In this document: positions 37,509 through 48,798 of the stretch, in pieces
Position numbering within the stretch: position 1 is the first letter of the stretch
Layout of the letters: the number at the start of each line of letters is the position of its first letter
DNA from: Diogma glabrata
Taxonomy: Eukaryota > Arthropoda > Insecta > Diptera > Cylindrotomidae
NCBI GenBank assembly: GCA_963693315.1
Contig: OY856186.1
Span: 81,721,040-81,785,039, forward strand
Direction of reading: 5' to 3'
Length of the DNA stretch: 64,000 nucleotides
The notes under the pieces: generated by a model
Told to the model about the DNA's origin: nothing
Databases searched by the model: none
What the model saw: only the letters and a program-made list of their open reading frames with translations
Made by a program: the position numbers and the translations under genes

Positions 37509-37575
37509 TTGAGTCGCATGACGGCTCATCACGTCAGGGTCACCACGTGATGAGCCGTTATGCGACTCAACAAAA
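37509..37575. repeat. Inverted repeat flanking the Gypsy primer site
   Basis: GTTGAGTCGCATGACGGCTC (from 37509) is the near-complement of the LTR end GAGCCGTTATGCGACTCAAC (to ~37571), with one mismatch, enclosing the primer site. See findings. Confidence 0.88.
37530..37545 (-). promoter_or_regulatory. Primer binding site, tRNA-Trp type
   Basis: The plus strand CACGTCAGGGTCACCA equals the 3' end of tRNA-Trp as I recall it (CACGTCGGGGTCACCA) with one difference, two bases from the LTR edge. Confidence 0.8.
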
Positions 37576-37678
37576 ATTTATTTAAATTTATTAAATAAAT
37601 AAAACAATTAATTTATTTGTGTTGTCGTTGTTAATATTTTTATGTTTTGGTTTGATTTTGCCGAGTGTTGCCGCTACA
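37548..37678 (-). repeat. Gypsy 5' LTR, internally shortened
   Basis: 131 bp. Same ends as the 290-bp LTR but lacking ~159 bp between AATTTATTT and GTGTTGTCG; the two shared parts differ at only a few bases. Confidence 0.92.
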
Positions 37679-38250
37679 AGTTTGCTATATTTTGAACGAA
37701 AATTATAGCGAACTCTCAAATAATTATATTTCTGTGTGTTTAGGGGATGGGTGTGTGGAGGATAAAAAAAAACTTTTTTTGACCCAAGCGAGTGGGGTAT
37801 CATTTAAAAGAACACCAAATTTCCAAAACATTGCAATTTTTTTTAGAATTTTGCGGTACACAGTTTTTGAGTTATTCTAAAAAATGTGTAAATTCCAGAC
37901 CGTCCCCCCCCCCCCCCCCCCCCCTCCTACGTTTCGACACTGAGACAGGAAGTTTGCTATATTTTGAACGAAAATTATAGCGAACTCTCAAATAATTATA
38001 TTTCTGTGTGTTTAGGGGATGTGTGTGTGGAGGGTAAAAAAAACTTTTTTGGAACCAAACGAGTGGGGTGTCATTTGAAAGAACACTTAATTTAAGAAGC
38101 ATTGCAACATTTTTATGAATTCTGCGATGCACAGTTTTTTAGTTATTGATGAAAAAAGTGCTATTTTAAGTGTATGTATACCACCCTATATTTCGACGCT
38201 GATTTATAGAACAAATATTCCCAATTTAGACCATTAAAATACTGGTTAAA

Positions 38251-39001
38251 TCTTTCTTTAGCTAACATAAACAGCTATGGATAAGATTTAACCTCAAGTA
38301 ACATTTTTGATCAATGTAGATGTGATTGACATTTACTATTGACGTTTACGATTAAATATTTATTCTGTTATGCGTCCATAGTCTGGCGATATAAAGACTT
38401 TACAACATAAATTTATGTCATTTATTTTTGATATTGTGTTCTTTTACATTCACAGAACCCTTGGCGAGCGAATTTTATTCGCACTTGTCCGACTTTTTTT
38501 TCAATTTGTGCAAAAATTTATTACGTTCGACTATTGCATAGTTTTAAGTTGCATAGATTAGTTCCCTACGGATTACGTGCCTGTTGTTGTTGAAATTAGC
38601 TAAAAACCCTAAGAAAAATTCTTAAAAATAGGAGAAAGAAAAACAATAGTATATTGCAAAACGAGTACAGCACTATTGTAATATCTCACGTTTCGAAGTT
38701 TAAAGCATGGGTGCTACCGATCAAACTAGAACTTATTATGATACATGAGTGTTATTTGATGACATTTTATAAAAATTGCGTGATACAGATGGGTCACTCA
38801 ACAAATTTAGTAGCTTTTTTCTTAATAAATAAATAATTTTGCATGTATAAGTTTTCTACATATTGTAACGCTCCTTGGCCAAATTACTAATATTTGGCTC
38901 AGTTACTAAGCTAGGAAATTAAAACACAATCGATTTTCTAAACGTTATAATTCTAATTCGTTCAGATTCCCAATCACATTGATTCTTGTTTACTACTGTT
39001 G
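38251..39001. other. No gene recognised
   Basis: Unstructured sequence to the left edge of the second Gypsy remnant. No LTR of that element is recognisable. Confidence 0.45.
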
Positions 39002-39247
39002 CTAGATATTTCTTTCCACCATCCAATCTGATTGGGGATGTAAAGCACTTGTTCTAGTTTTATTGATTCTAAGTATCTGACAGATTTCTTGAAATATAGT
39101 ACATTCGAAATTTCTTCCTTGATCTGTATGAATCTCCATCGGTACTTCATAGTGACTTATCCAATTGCTTACTGCTGCTTCAGTGATGGTTGTTGCTTCA
39201 TGGTTTGTTATTACACACACCTCTGTCCGCTTGCTAAAATAATCCAT
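39002..39247 (-). pseudogene. Gypsy-2 integrase core fragment
   Basis: 82 codons with MDYFSKRTEV, IHTDQGRNFE (second catalytic D) and LHPQSDWMVERN (catalytic E region). The family usually has MDYFTKW.E and HTDQGR.FE. The N-terminal zinc finger lies outside the frame, and the C-terminal half is missing. Confidence 0.92.
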
Positions 39248-39399
39248 TATAGTACCAAGCTAGGATCTTTCAATTGTTCCTTCCTTATTACTTCAGGTGT
39301 CCAGTATTCATTAGGAAGCACATGCAGGAACCTGAAATCAATAATGTTTTCCCTACTCTCCGTCCAATTACAGTGTTGGTATGCAACCTATGGCATGGC

Positions 39400-39640
39400 C
39401 TTCTTGACAATGCATCCGCATTTCCCTGTAAACTTCCCCTACGATGTTCAATGTCGAAATCATAAGCCTGTAAGCGTTCAATTCATCCTGTTGCCTGTCC
39501 CTCTGGGTTTTTAAATTGTAGTAGCCACCTCAATGATTCATGATCACCTTACAAATGAAATTTTTGACCGAACAAATATTTGGGGAAATTATTTACACAT
39601 TCCACTATAGCCAGCAATTCTTTACGGGTTACACCAGAAT
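39400..39640 (-). pseudogene. Gypsy-2 RNase H remnant
   Basis: Minus-strand reading with interruptions gives DHESLRWLLQFKNPEGQ, then IERLQAYDFDIEHRRGS and GNADALSR, the diagnostic end of Gypsy RNase H domains. Stop codons interrupt both halves. Confidence 0.85.
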
Positions 39641-39756
39641 ATTACATTCTAATATAAATTTAATTATATGAATCTAATATTAATTTAAAATTTGGTAGGA
39701 TAACGCACAGTCTTCTTCGAAATTCCACAAACGCATTTTCTTGCTTTTCGGTTCAT

Positions 39757-40402
39757 TCAAATTCTGTATCTTTCCTTGTGAGCTATTAGTAACATTGGCA
39801 AATCTTGGGACAAAACGTCGGTAGTAAGTGCACAAACCCAGAAAACTGCGAGGCTCATGTAAATTCTTGGTTCTTGGCCATTTTTTACTGATGTGATCTT
39901 ATCAGCATCTGTATGTATTCCATTTGTCATTACTTTGTGCCCCAAGTATTTTACTTCTTTTCTGATCTGAACAGTCTGAATAGTGTACATTTCTTTAAAC
40001 TCAATTTTAGACCTGCTGTTTGGATTTGCTCGAAGACTTCTTCTAAGAACAATTGGGCACCTGATAATGTATACAGGGTATCATCAATTTGAGGTAAGGG
40101 TACCTATCTTTATTTGTTACTGCATACAGTTTTCTGTAGTCAACGCAGAATCTCATAGTTCCATCCTTCTTCCTGAATAAAACCACAGGTGAACTCCATG
40201 GACTATCTGATTGCTCTATAACACCAGCCATTTTCATATCATTTACCATTTTATCAGCTTCTTCCCGTTTTGCTAATGGTAATCTTCTTGATACTTGGCG
40301 AATCGGCATCTCTGCTCCCGTTTCAATTTTAATTTTTACCATATTAGTTCTTCCGTTGTCTGCTAATGTGCTACAAAAAACGGACGAATAACGTTCGAAC
40401 AA
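39757..40402 (-). pseudogene. Gypsy-2 RT, palm core deleted
   Basis: Frame 40043-40402 has [40 protein letters not shown] and [16 protein letters not shown]. It then runs into [13 protein letters not shown], after which the palm (AYHQI, GLxNAP and YxDD motifs) is missing and sequence resumes as [14 protein letters not shown] and, in 39757-39990, VKYLGHKVMTNGI, the RT thumb. The deletion removes the catalytic aspartates. Confidence 0.9.
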
Positions 40403-40594
40403 CTGCTGTGCTTCTTTCTTTTGTTCTTTTGTAAGCTATGTTGTGCACTTCTGTAGTAGATTTTGTATTTCTTTCTCCTGCGTTTGATTTTCGACTTTCC
40501 TTTGACCATTCCTTTCTTGAGGGTTTTTGTTTAGTCTGACAGATTTAGTGTTCTTATCAGTATTATAAAGTTTTCATCTGGTACAATTACTACA

Positions 40595-41050
40595 CTATAA
40601 TGATCTCGTGATGTAGACCATTTTCATTGGCTTCCACAACCCACAACCTTGGTGACCCAGAATCTCACTCCAATTTTCCCCAGACGATTGTTTCGTATTA
40701 GGTGACAACTTTTCGGGATGTATCAATATTATTCGCCTCATACTTGATTCTGTACCATTAATCTGAAGGGGCAACTCCAAGTTACCATGCTTAACTACTT
40801 CATTTCCAGCGTCTATTACAAATCCATTTGGCCTCATGAAGTCCATACCCAGAATTACTTCATCAACGATGTCTGCCACTAGTACTTTATGCTAAAAGTG
40901 AGTGTTGCCTATTCTTATATTTGCAATCTTGCTTCCTCTGAGAGCTGCACTTTCCCTGTTGCCGTTTGTATTAGATATTTTTCTGCTGTTTGTACTTCCC
41001 CCTTTACTAAATATGTACGGAATTGTGCGAATTGCTCCAGTATCTGGATG
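40595..41050 (-). pseudogene. Gypsy-2 aspartic protease remnant
   Basis: DTGAIRTI at about 41020-41050 is the active-site block. The second half, ADIVDEVILGMDFMRPNGF, lies at 40825-40879. Stop codons and a shift separate them. Confidence 0.82.
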
Positions 41051-41261
41051 TAATGATCTTGTCATCAATTTCAGCTCAAATCGTTAAGCTGTCACCATTC
41101 CTTGCGATTTTGTAATAGGGATGGAGATTATGGGACATTTGGTTGTGGGAATCAGCTTACACCCCTTAAAGCTGACTCGTTTTAGTTTAACTGTTTCGAT
41201 ACTATTTTATCTTTCTTTCTTGCTTGAGCCTCTTCTTCAGATGATCTCCGGGTGGGGATGT

Positions 41262-43397
41262 CCCAAGTAACATTTTGTATATATAATAGTCACAAACTAT
41301 TGTTGTTTTATTTACGGAACATATACTGTACTCAAAATAGGTTGCGGTATTTATACTTATACAAAATATTGTTTCTGATTGTACACAGTAAAGCTACAGT
41401 GTAGTAGTAAACTTATAGCTTCGAATGTAACGTTTCTGATTATGTACTATGTAACTGTATTATTACTTCTACAAAATGACTACATTGTGTAAAGTCTACG
41501 AGAGCTTATAGCTACATTGTAAATATACTAAACGTTGGCCTTGTAAATGTATTTTTGCATTTACAGATTAATTACAAAACTTTATTTTATTGAGAACTTA
41601 TATACTTACCGTATATTTACGGGACATTTACATTAGGAATGTATTTATACTATCACATAATTTATACAGTTTTCTTAAGTCAAAATTTTTTGTTTAATAA
41701 AAGATGTCTGTTTCCATCGTGCGATGATAAAGAAATTTATAGCCAGCTTTCAGTGATAGACGACTCAATATATTGGGCATTAGTTAATCGAATCTTAAGT
41801 ATTAATTAATTTAAGAGTTACTTGTGATTTTAAAGTTACGTGGATTTAATTTCTAACCAAAGGATCCCCGAAAATTATTGCAAACACTTCAAAATATAAA
41901 TATTATTTTGACGGGTAGTGGAAAGCTTTGGTATTATGAGCTAATACGTTGGTTGAAGTTTTCGAATTTGGATCACTTAATTAATATTTTAGTTACCTTT
42001 AACATTGACGGCCTTCCCATTATTAATAGCAAAACAAATTTTGGTCGATTTTAGTATAACCGATCATTCGCAATTCGGAGACCATTTGCATTTTATTGTG
42101 GTCCAACAATGCCAAGCTTAGAACACTATGAGGCAAAATTTCGTAAGATAATTACGAGATACATTTAAACTTATTATATTTAGATCTGGCCGAATCTCAA
42201 TGCCAGGATTACATTAACTAATTTATTGACATATGTAAATGTAAATAATTGTGTAGGTTCAAATGTACATAGTCTCCCACCCCCGTTTCTGTAAAACAAA
42301 ATTTGGATATATACCAAAGTTAAGTGCATGAGGATTGCTTGTACCAAATAAAAAATAAATGTCACTTTTGTTTATTTCACAAATGTCAAAAGTTGTAAAA
42401 GGATTTATACAAAGCTTTTACAAAACATATACAAGTAAATATTTGTAAAAGAAGGTGTAAATGTAAATGCACAACAACGAGGCTAATACTAAACGTTTAC
42501 ATAATTTATACATGTAAACTCTTTGAGTTGGAAGTTGTAATTGTATGATTATGTTTACAGATCAAACACATAGCGTTTACATTACGTTAACGTGTTAACA
42601 TTTTAAATATGGAAGTGTAAATGTAAATAAAATGTAAATGTATATATTCTGTGCACTCTCTGTATATCTACATAGGGCTAACTTGTATTTGAAAGCTTAC
42701 AATTGAAAACTCAGCCATTTTTATGCAAAATTAATATTTGACTGTATTTAAAAAAAATAAAAAAATACATTTAATGAAACTTTTTTGGGTTTTATAACTA
42801 ATGTTATAAGTATTTTAGAAAAACTTAAATTTATGAAAATAATAAAACCAATTTTATATAATTTTATCTTTCTAAAATAAATTGACATATAAATTTTTTT
42901 TAAAATTATATTTAATAATTTATTATTTTTATGGCGCATTATTAATTTAAAAGTATTTCCAAAATTTATTCGAAATTTTATTATTCGTTTGTAAATTTTG
43001 ACATCCAACTATACAAAATTAGTTATGCCAAAATATAATATTTGCATTTTATAAACATAAAACATATTATTGTATTTGTAGATTTATTTATATTCTTTGT
43101 TTACAAAAAATCATCTAAAACTTCGTATTAAAGTATGAGATTGTAACTTTTTTGTAAGTAATCCGTAGTGATAAAAATCGTATACATTTTGCTTTCTGTA
43201 ACACTACGTACGTGTTTGTAATCATACATAATTCTTACGCAAATTGATATCCGTAAACGTTCAGTAAAAGCCAAAATTATTCCCCAAAATGTATACGAAA
43301 CACTTACTGAACGTTTACGGTACAGTTACCACTGTAACTTTATGATTACAGAGTAAATGTACTGTAATAAATTTGTAAACAAAATTTGTTACTTGGG
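41262..43397. mobile_element. Unclassified 2.1-kb inverted-repeat element
   Basis: The left end CCCAAGTAACATTTTGT (41262-41278) and the right end, reversed, CCCCAAGTAACAAATTTTGT form short inverted repeats and interrupt the Gypsy-2 reading. The interior is AT-rich with many GTAAATGTAAATG and ACGTTTAC motifs (42420-42620, 43240-43340) and no conserved frame. I could not identify a target-site duplication, so the superfamily is unassigned. Confidence 0.7.
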
Positions 43398-43419
43398 GTT
43401 GATCTTCCTCTTTTTCGTT

Positions 43420-44290
43420 AGATCTACCTGTATTCTCGAGATATATGACCAAGTTTGTCACATACCCAACATCTTATTCTACTGTTGAATTCTCTTGATC
43501 TTCTTTGAGACCTGAATCTGTCCGCTTACTTCATTTCTACACGGCGTACTTTGATTTTTGATTTCACGATTGCTTGTGCTGTCTCACTATAGTCAATGCA
43601 CATACTTTTGTTCCAGCAAATGTAGCTTTAGGTGTCATCTTAGCTGATTTTCGTCTCTGGTTCTCTAATGCCAGCAATGAACGCATCTATCTTGATTCTT
43701 TCCATATAATCTGGCGAAATGCTTTACTTCTTGTTGTACTTTCTCGATTTCTCCATGCAATGTTGAATGTCTTTGACATTTGAATAACCTTTTCTTCCAC
43801 TAATTGCTTCATTTCTTCTCGATTTGTTGCTAATTGTTTATCGATGTTTGCAGACTGTTGAGTTATGGTTATGGACTGCTGCTTCATTTCTTCTCGATTT
43901 ACAGCTAATTGTTGATCGTTTTGATATATCTAACTTTTTTATTCCATTGCTCACAACCTCCATGTTTTCCTTTAGAACTGCTTTTATCTCGTTCTATATT
44001 TGGTTTATACTGAAACTCATATTCTGCGTCAAAGCCATTAACTGCGCAAAGTCGTTGTTTGCTGGTACGACTTGCCTCGTTGCTTCAACAGCACCATCTT
44101 TATCATTACTACTTCCTGGTTCTGGATTTTCATCTACTTCTTTCTACAAAAAAGATATTTCTTTTGATCCAATCAGGCAGCTTCCATAGCCTTTGTTAAT
44201 CTTTCTTTCAACTCACTCCTGGTGCCCGCTATTGAAAAATTTCTTTTCTCCAATTCTCTCTTTACTGAATTAATTGTTGATCATGTGTCA
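43420..44290 (-). pseudogene. Gypsy-2 gag remnant: SAP domain and zinc knuckle
   Basis: At 44165-44275, in one frame, NSVKRELEKRNFSIAGTRSE leads into LKERLTKAMEAA, a SAP-type DNA-binding motif as found at the N-terminus of some insect Gypsy gag proteins. About 43790-43860 reads two near-identical NREEMK-type repeats (Q-rich coil). Near 43430-43475 CWVCDKLGHISREY is a zinc knuckle (C..C....H....C) with the last Cys changed to Tyr. Many stops. Confidence 0.78.
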
Positions 44291-44299
44291 ATAGACACA

Positions 44300-45706
44300 A
44301 GTGAAGAGTAGTCATCTTCTTCTCACCGATACAAGTTTGTTATTCAATACTAGAATGTCTAGAGTATAACAAAACAGTGATCACCAGAGAAATTAATTGA
44401 CTAAACCTGAATTTATTAAATATATGTTTATGTAAATTTTTTGTTTTTACACTTCGCTAGAGTTGTAACCTAATTTTTGGTTTATATTCATTAGCGTTGT
44501 CATTTTTTGGTAGAGTTTATCTAGTCGGCTAGCCCTGATGAGAATGATAAACTTTTTTAAAGTTTAAAATTTTCTCACTGGTTCGAAACTAGATCGCTCT
44601 AAAATTGTATGGATTGCAAAAAGTTTCATAATTTGCACCATAATTTTTTAGATTCAGTTCTTATATTATTCTTGATGGGAGATTTTCAATCGGGGTGATG
44701 TTATATCACAAATAATTTACTGAATTAAATTTATGATTGTTGTGGAAAAAAGTGAGAGATTATATTGTTTTGTAAATATATCGGGCGAAGTGAATAAAAA
44801 GGAGAATATTCTAAATACTTAAATTTTTAAGTCTTTTCTGATAAATCAGTGAATAAAAACCAGGTTATAGAATATACTATAAGCCAATGAAAATTTTCCA
44901 AAATGTTCTTAAAATCGAGTGAATAAAAAAAAGAATATTCTAATTTTTGACATTACCGTACTTGATATTTTCAAGTTGCTATTTGTGCAACCTATTTATG
45001 AAAATATTGACTGAATTTATCTTTTTAAAGATTATTCCGCAAGTCTTAGTAATATTTTACAAATGAATTTTTCCAGCTATTGATTTCACTTAATTGTCAA
45101 CTTAAAGAATTTGTCTGTGATTAACTGAAAGGTTTATTATGTAGAACAATGGCGTGGCGGCGCCGCCCCTTCCTTACTATCCCTTACTTTACATTTTAAT
45201 TTACTAACCAAAAATAATATATTTGTTTCTGATAAATCTCAGGTAACAGACCACATATATAAGAAACAAAATATTCAGGAAATTTAAAAAGTAATCACAC
45301 CAGCGTACTAATTAACGGTAAAAATCTAATTTTTGATTTGGAGTTTAGGCTGTGTTCCAATTGATTCTCAAATGTATTAACTGTACTACATATAGTCAAT
45401 TATTTATTTATCTAAATTAATTCTTTGTTTTTAAATAATTGTGAAGAAATTTATACGTTTAACAAGATCTAACAACTTAATTCAATTAATTTAAATTCGT
45501 CTATTATTTTATATCAAATTTACATGTAGCAGTTTAGTAAAATTTAGAATCCAATTGGAGCCCAGTCTAAACGATATATGTATTGCATTTATCAAAGACT
45601 CAAACTCAATGTGAATTGTAATGTATAACAACAACTGAGCACAAATTGTCAGTTTCAACTATCAGAAATAAAATTTTTGACTATCTGTTTTTCTTTTATA
45701 TTGAGC
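44300..45706. other. AT-rich stretch, no gene recognised
   Basis: Nothing supportable. A short GC-rich palindrome GGCGGCGCCGCC at ~45156 stands out against the background. Confidence 0.45.
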
Positions 45707-46412
45707 GTGTTCGGTACAGGTATATGATCAAAACCTCCGGTATAGAAGCCATCTACATTTTTTAGCACAATAAAAATCGTGAACTTGTAGCGCCATTTTG
45801 AAATTAAAACTCAATATAAAAAAAATTCAAAAAGTCGCCATAACGCTCATAACGCCATCTGGAAAAATAAAACTCCATATAAAAAAAATTCAAAAATATT
45901 TAATCAAAAACACTAATCCAATTTTTTGCATATGGCAATGTTCATTGTTTATTGCAAATGGCGTGAAATGGTATGGCTATGATATATCGGGGGTTTTGAT
46001 ATGATACAAAAAATCACGTTATTAAACGTCAAAGTTGCTTGCTACTAATTTCACTTCGTTGAATATTACGTCAAACCGGAACGAACAGCCAAAAAAACAA
46101 AATGTATTTATAAGTCAAACTTTAGACGTTACTTTTATTACAATTAATTTGGTCACAAACGATAAATTTATCCCGAAAACACAAAACCAAATTTATCAAG
46201 AATAGTTATCACAAAAATGTAAGCATAAATAAAACAAAACCAAAAGCGTAAAGAACCAAATAAAATAGTTTTATTGACACCTAAATTCAAAATATTTTGA
46301 CATTTAAACGCAAGAAAAAAATTGATTTTTTTCGTGAGAAATGGCCGCGTTTATACTATTTTTAGTACAGAAAAATTATGATTTTTTTTATCAGAATGTA
46401 TGTACCGAACAC
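45707..46412. mobile_element. Candidate MITE with GTGTTCGGTACA ends
   Basis: Perfect 12-bp inverted repeats GTGTTCGGTACA (45707-45718) and TGTACCGAACAC (46401-46412). The interior holds a diverged tandem repeat (TAACTCCATATAAAAAAAATT around 45810-45900). No coding gene and no target duplication verified. A related core (TTCGGTACAG) forms the arms of the hairpin at 48860-49021. Confidence 0.55.
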
Positions 46413-46423
46413 TAGGATTACTA

Positions 46424-47236
46424 TGTGCGAACTGACGAAATAATGACAGAACACAATTTTTGGTGAAGGTGAAATTTGTAAAAACAAAATTTTGACATTA
46501 GGTGAAAATTTTTTTAATTTTTATGTTTGCTGTTAATAAATATATATAATATAGTAATAAAATAAAGTAAAAAAACAAAATTTTGACAATAGGTGAAAAT
46601 TTTTTTAATTTTTATGTTTGCTGTTAATAAATATATATAATATAGTAATACATATAATAATACAGACGATCCGACGGTCGGACAGATTTGGTTGGATTGG
46701 ATGTAAAATCGGATAGTGTGTATGCATGTGCTTCCGATAAAATTAAGTTGGATGTGTCGGATGGAAATTCCATCCGACCGTCCGACCAACCAAACAAATC
46801 GGATGGTGTGTATTACTGTCGGACGATTTTAATACAATTGAGTAAGAAATTTCATAGAATGAGTAACAAAGAAAATTTTAGAAAAGTAATCTGGTATATA
46901 TGAATTAATAAATTGAATTTGTTAAACAAAAACCAAAAACGAATTGTCAAAATCGGATGTTAAGTTAGATCGTCTGTAGATAACATCCAATTTGTTCGTC
47001 CGACAAGTTGGATCGTCTGTAGGGCGCTTTAATAAATTTTACTTTGGCAATTAAAAAAACTTCTGTAATAAATTGATGTTCCTTACGAAATTATTTGTTA
47101 TGCCTACTGTCACAATTTGATGATGCTAAAAAGCTACATCAAATTTTGACGTTTCGTTATGGTGAATATAAATTCCAAAAGTCAAAATTTTGACAGTTAA
47201 TATTTGTCATCTGTCATTATTTCGTCAGTTCGCACA
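46424..47236. mobile_element. MITE with perfect 26-bp inverted repeats
   Basis: Bases 46424-46449 and 47211-47236 are exact reverse complements (ends TGTGCGAACTGACG and CGTCAGTTCGCACA). Inside are a 91-bp direct duplication (46494-46675) and a TCGGATGG-rich palindromic patch at 46672-46830, including ATGGAAATTCCAT at 46761-46773. Length 813 bp, no coding gene. Target duplication not clear. Confidence 0.85.
46494..46675 (+). repeat. 91-bp direct tandem duplication
   Basis: GACATTAGGTGAAAATTTTT (46494) and GACAATAGGTGAAAATTTTT (46585) start two almost identical copies, both ending in the AAATATATATAATATAGTAATA block. Confidence 0.9.
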
Positions 47237-47812
47237 CAGCAATTTAATTAAAATTTATAGTAAACTAATGTCGAATTCTTTTTGACGAAAATATTGCTCT
47301 ACACGCCCCTTTTTGATCTCAGATCAAGTTTTTTTGACATTACGTATTCTATTTGACAAAAGAAGTGATCTTTTTTGCCCTAAATGTATTTTTCTGAATC
47401 TAGATTTTTTCGTAGAGCAAGTTGTAAATACAATGCAATTACACATCTGTCAAAATTAGTAAACAAACAAGACTCCATCTACTGATTATTTTTTTTAAAT
47501 GAAATAGTTTTATTGTTTAAATAATTGTTTTGTTTAAAACGTGTTTTAAATTAAAAATTAATAAAAAATTATTTAATTCAATACTACTAATTACAAAAAC
47601 ATTAAATGACAGTTCACAAACACAACTACATCAAAATTTTTCATATTCATTTTACGAATAAAAAATCACTTTTTCTGTTCTGGCAAAAAGAAAACGACAC
47701 AAACGAAGTGTAAATTGATTAAATAGATTTAAAAAATAAAAGAAAGGTAAAACGTGAAAAATTTTAATGATTTTAAGACATTCAAACACACAATCCATAG
47801 TGTTCAGTACAG

Positions 47813-48798
47813 ACAATGAGTGTTTTTTTCTATATCGGAGATTTTGGAGAGATATTTTAAACGTCAAAAAAATTATCTGTGTTTTTTTGCGTTCTCAGAA
47901 TATCTGTTCCGTGTTTTTTTTTATTCTCGGATATATCTCAGATCATATATTTTCTCTCTGAAAACATTTACATATATTTACAGATATTTTTTTACTGACT
48001 GGAAATCATCGTTCAAAGGATAAATTTAAAAAATTGTAGGTAAAGTTTCGATTAAAAACAAATTTAAATAAATTATTTAATGAAATTTAAATTTATTTAA
48101 TAATTTTTTTGAATTTTTTTTGACGGAAAAATCTCAGAGAATATATTTTATATCTGACAGTTAATTATCGGAGGAAAAAATTATACGATATATCTGGGAT
48201 ACGTTCAGAAACTTTACTAAAATTAAATATATTTAAATAATATTTAAATCCGGTCGTTCATAAACGAAATAGTAAAGTTAATGATTAACTATTTGACAGA
48301 TGTTTTCGTTCAGAAGCACACTAGTCCCCGCCCACATTTTTTTAAAAATTAAATCTGCTCTCGAGTACAGTTAAAAATTAAATACACATATACATAAGCA
48401 TTATTTAAAATTTAACGGATTCAAATTGACAGTTCAATTTATTTTGAAATTGCAGCATATATATTTTTCAAATTCTGAATTAAATGCAAGTTTTCTATAA
48501 CAATATGGTTAATAATTTCTATCTTAGATTTTAATTTTTTCGGTTTTAATTTTATGAAAGAATTATTCTGACATACGATTTTAACAGATTGTGTTAGAAT
48601 ATGTGTATTTAATATTTTACTTAATGAACATATGTTCAAAAATTATTTAACTATAGTTATTGAATATTTTAATGTGGTGATTTGTTTGGTGCATTAAATA
48701 TTTAGCTATAGTAAAGTTTCTGAACGTACTACAGATACAAATTTTATTTTATCGCTCCGATCTCTTCGATATAGAAGAAAAAAAAACACACCCATTGT
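47813..48798. mobile_element. Inverted-repeat element enclosing a mariner-like MITE
   Basis: 47813-47855 (ACAATGAGTGTTTTTTTC, then TATATCGGAGA) matches 48751-48798 reversed (ACAATGGGTGTG, T-run, TATATCGAAGAGATCGGAG). The smaller element at 48202-48726 lies inside. Internal sequence is AT-rich, with repeated TCTCAGA/TCTGAGA motifs near 47900-48150. Boundaries approximate. Confidence 0.6.
48202..48726. mobile_element. Mariner-like MITE
   Basis: Ends CGTTCAGAAACTTTACTA and its complement TAGTAAAGTTTCTGAACG, with TA on each side (48200-48201 and 48727-48728), the hallmark of Tc1/mariner insertions. 525 bp and no coding frame. Confidence 0.85.

Larger units (their letters stand above)
34069..37678 (-). 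mobile_element. Ty3/Gypsy retrotransposon, CsRn1-like, internally deleted
   Basis: LTRs at 34069-34358 (290 bp) and 37548-37678 (131 bp, with a ~159-bp internal deletion) both run TGATGAGCCG...GCCGCTACA. AGTT is duplicated at 34065-34068 and 37679-37682. The minus strand carries gag, protease, RT and integrase in that order. The primer site matches tRNA-Trp, a feature reported for the CsRn1 clade. RT is fused by deletion to integrase, removing the RT connection and RNase H. Inserted in a unit of the ~275-bp tandem repeat. Confidence 0.96.
31796..38250. repeat. ~275-bp tandem repeat array split by two transposons
   Basis: Starts with GGGTTCCGTTTTTTATACGG and continues as units containing GGGGTGTCATTTGAAAGAGC, TTTTTTTTAGAATTTTG.GGT, CAGTTTTTGAGTTATT and GAGACAGGAAGTTTG. 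GACAGGAAGT recurs at 33771 and 34058 (287 bp), and the unit that carries the Gypsy insertion is ~272 bp without it. At least five units can be traced. One is interrupted by the hAT MITE at 32190-33485 and another by the Gypsy element at 34069-37678. A 24-nt poly-C run marks one unit at 37903-37926. No coding function. Confidence 0.85.
39002..44290 (-). mobile_element. Second Ty3/Gypsy remnant (SAP-domain gag), heavily decayed
   Basis: Minus-strand fragments lie in Gypsy order from right to left: SAP domain and gag (43420-44290), protease (40595-41050), RT (39757-40402), RNase H (39400-39640), integrase (39002-39247). Every segment has stops or shifts. The integrase ends abruptly at LHPQSD.MVER. 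No LTRs were found. It is split between gag and protease by the 2.1-kb inverted-repeat element at 41262-43397. Sequence style (EVPMEIHTDQGRNFE) resembles the 412/mdg1-like insect Gypsy groups, an inference. Confidence 0.9.

Noticed and set aside
43824..44189. 121-codon plus-strand hydrophobic frame resembling a membrane protein
   Set aside because: Antisense to the Gypsy-2 gag remnant; hydrophobicity comes from complementing Glu/Lys/Gln-rich codons.
45145..45180. CAATGGCGTGGCGGCGCC resembling a hAT end
   Set aside because: No matching inverted end or 8-bp duplication was found within the window.
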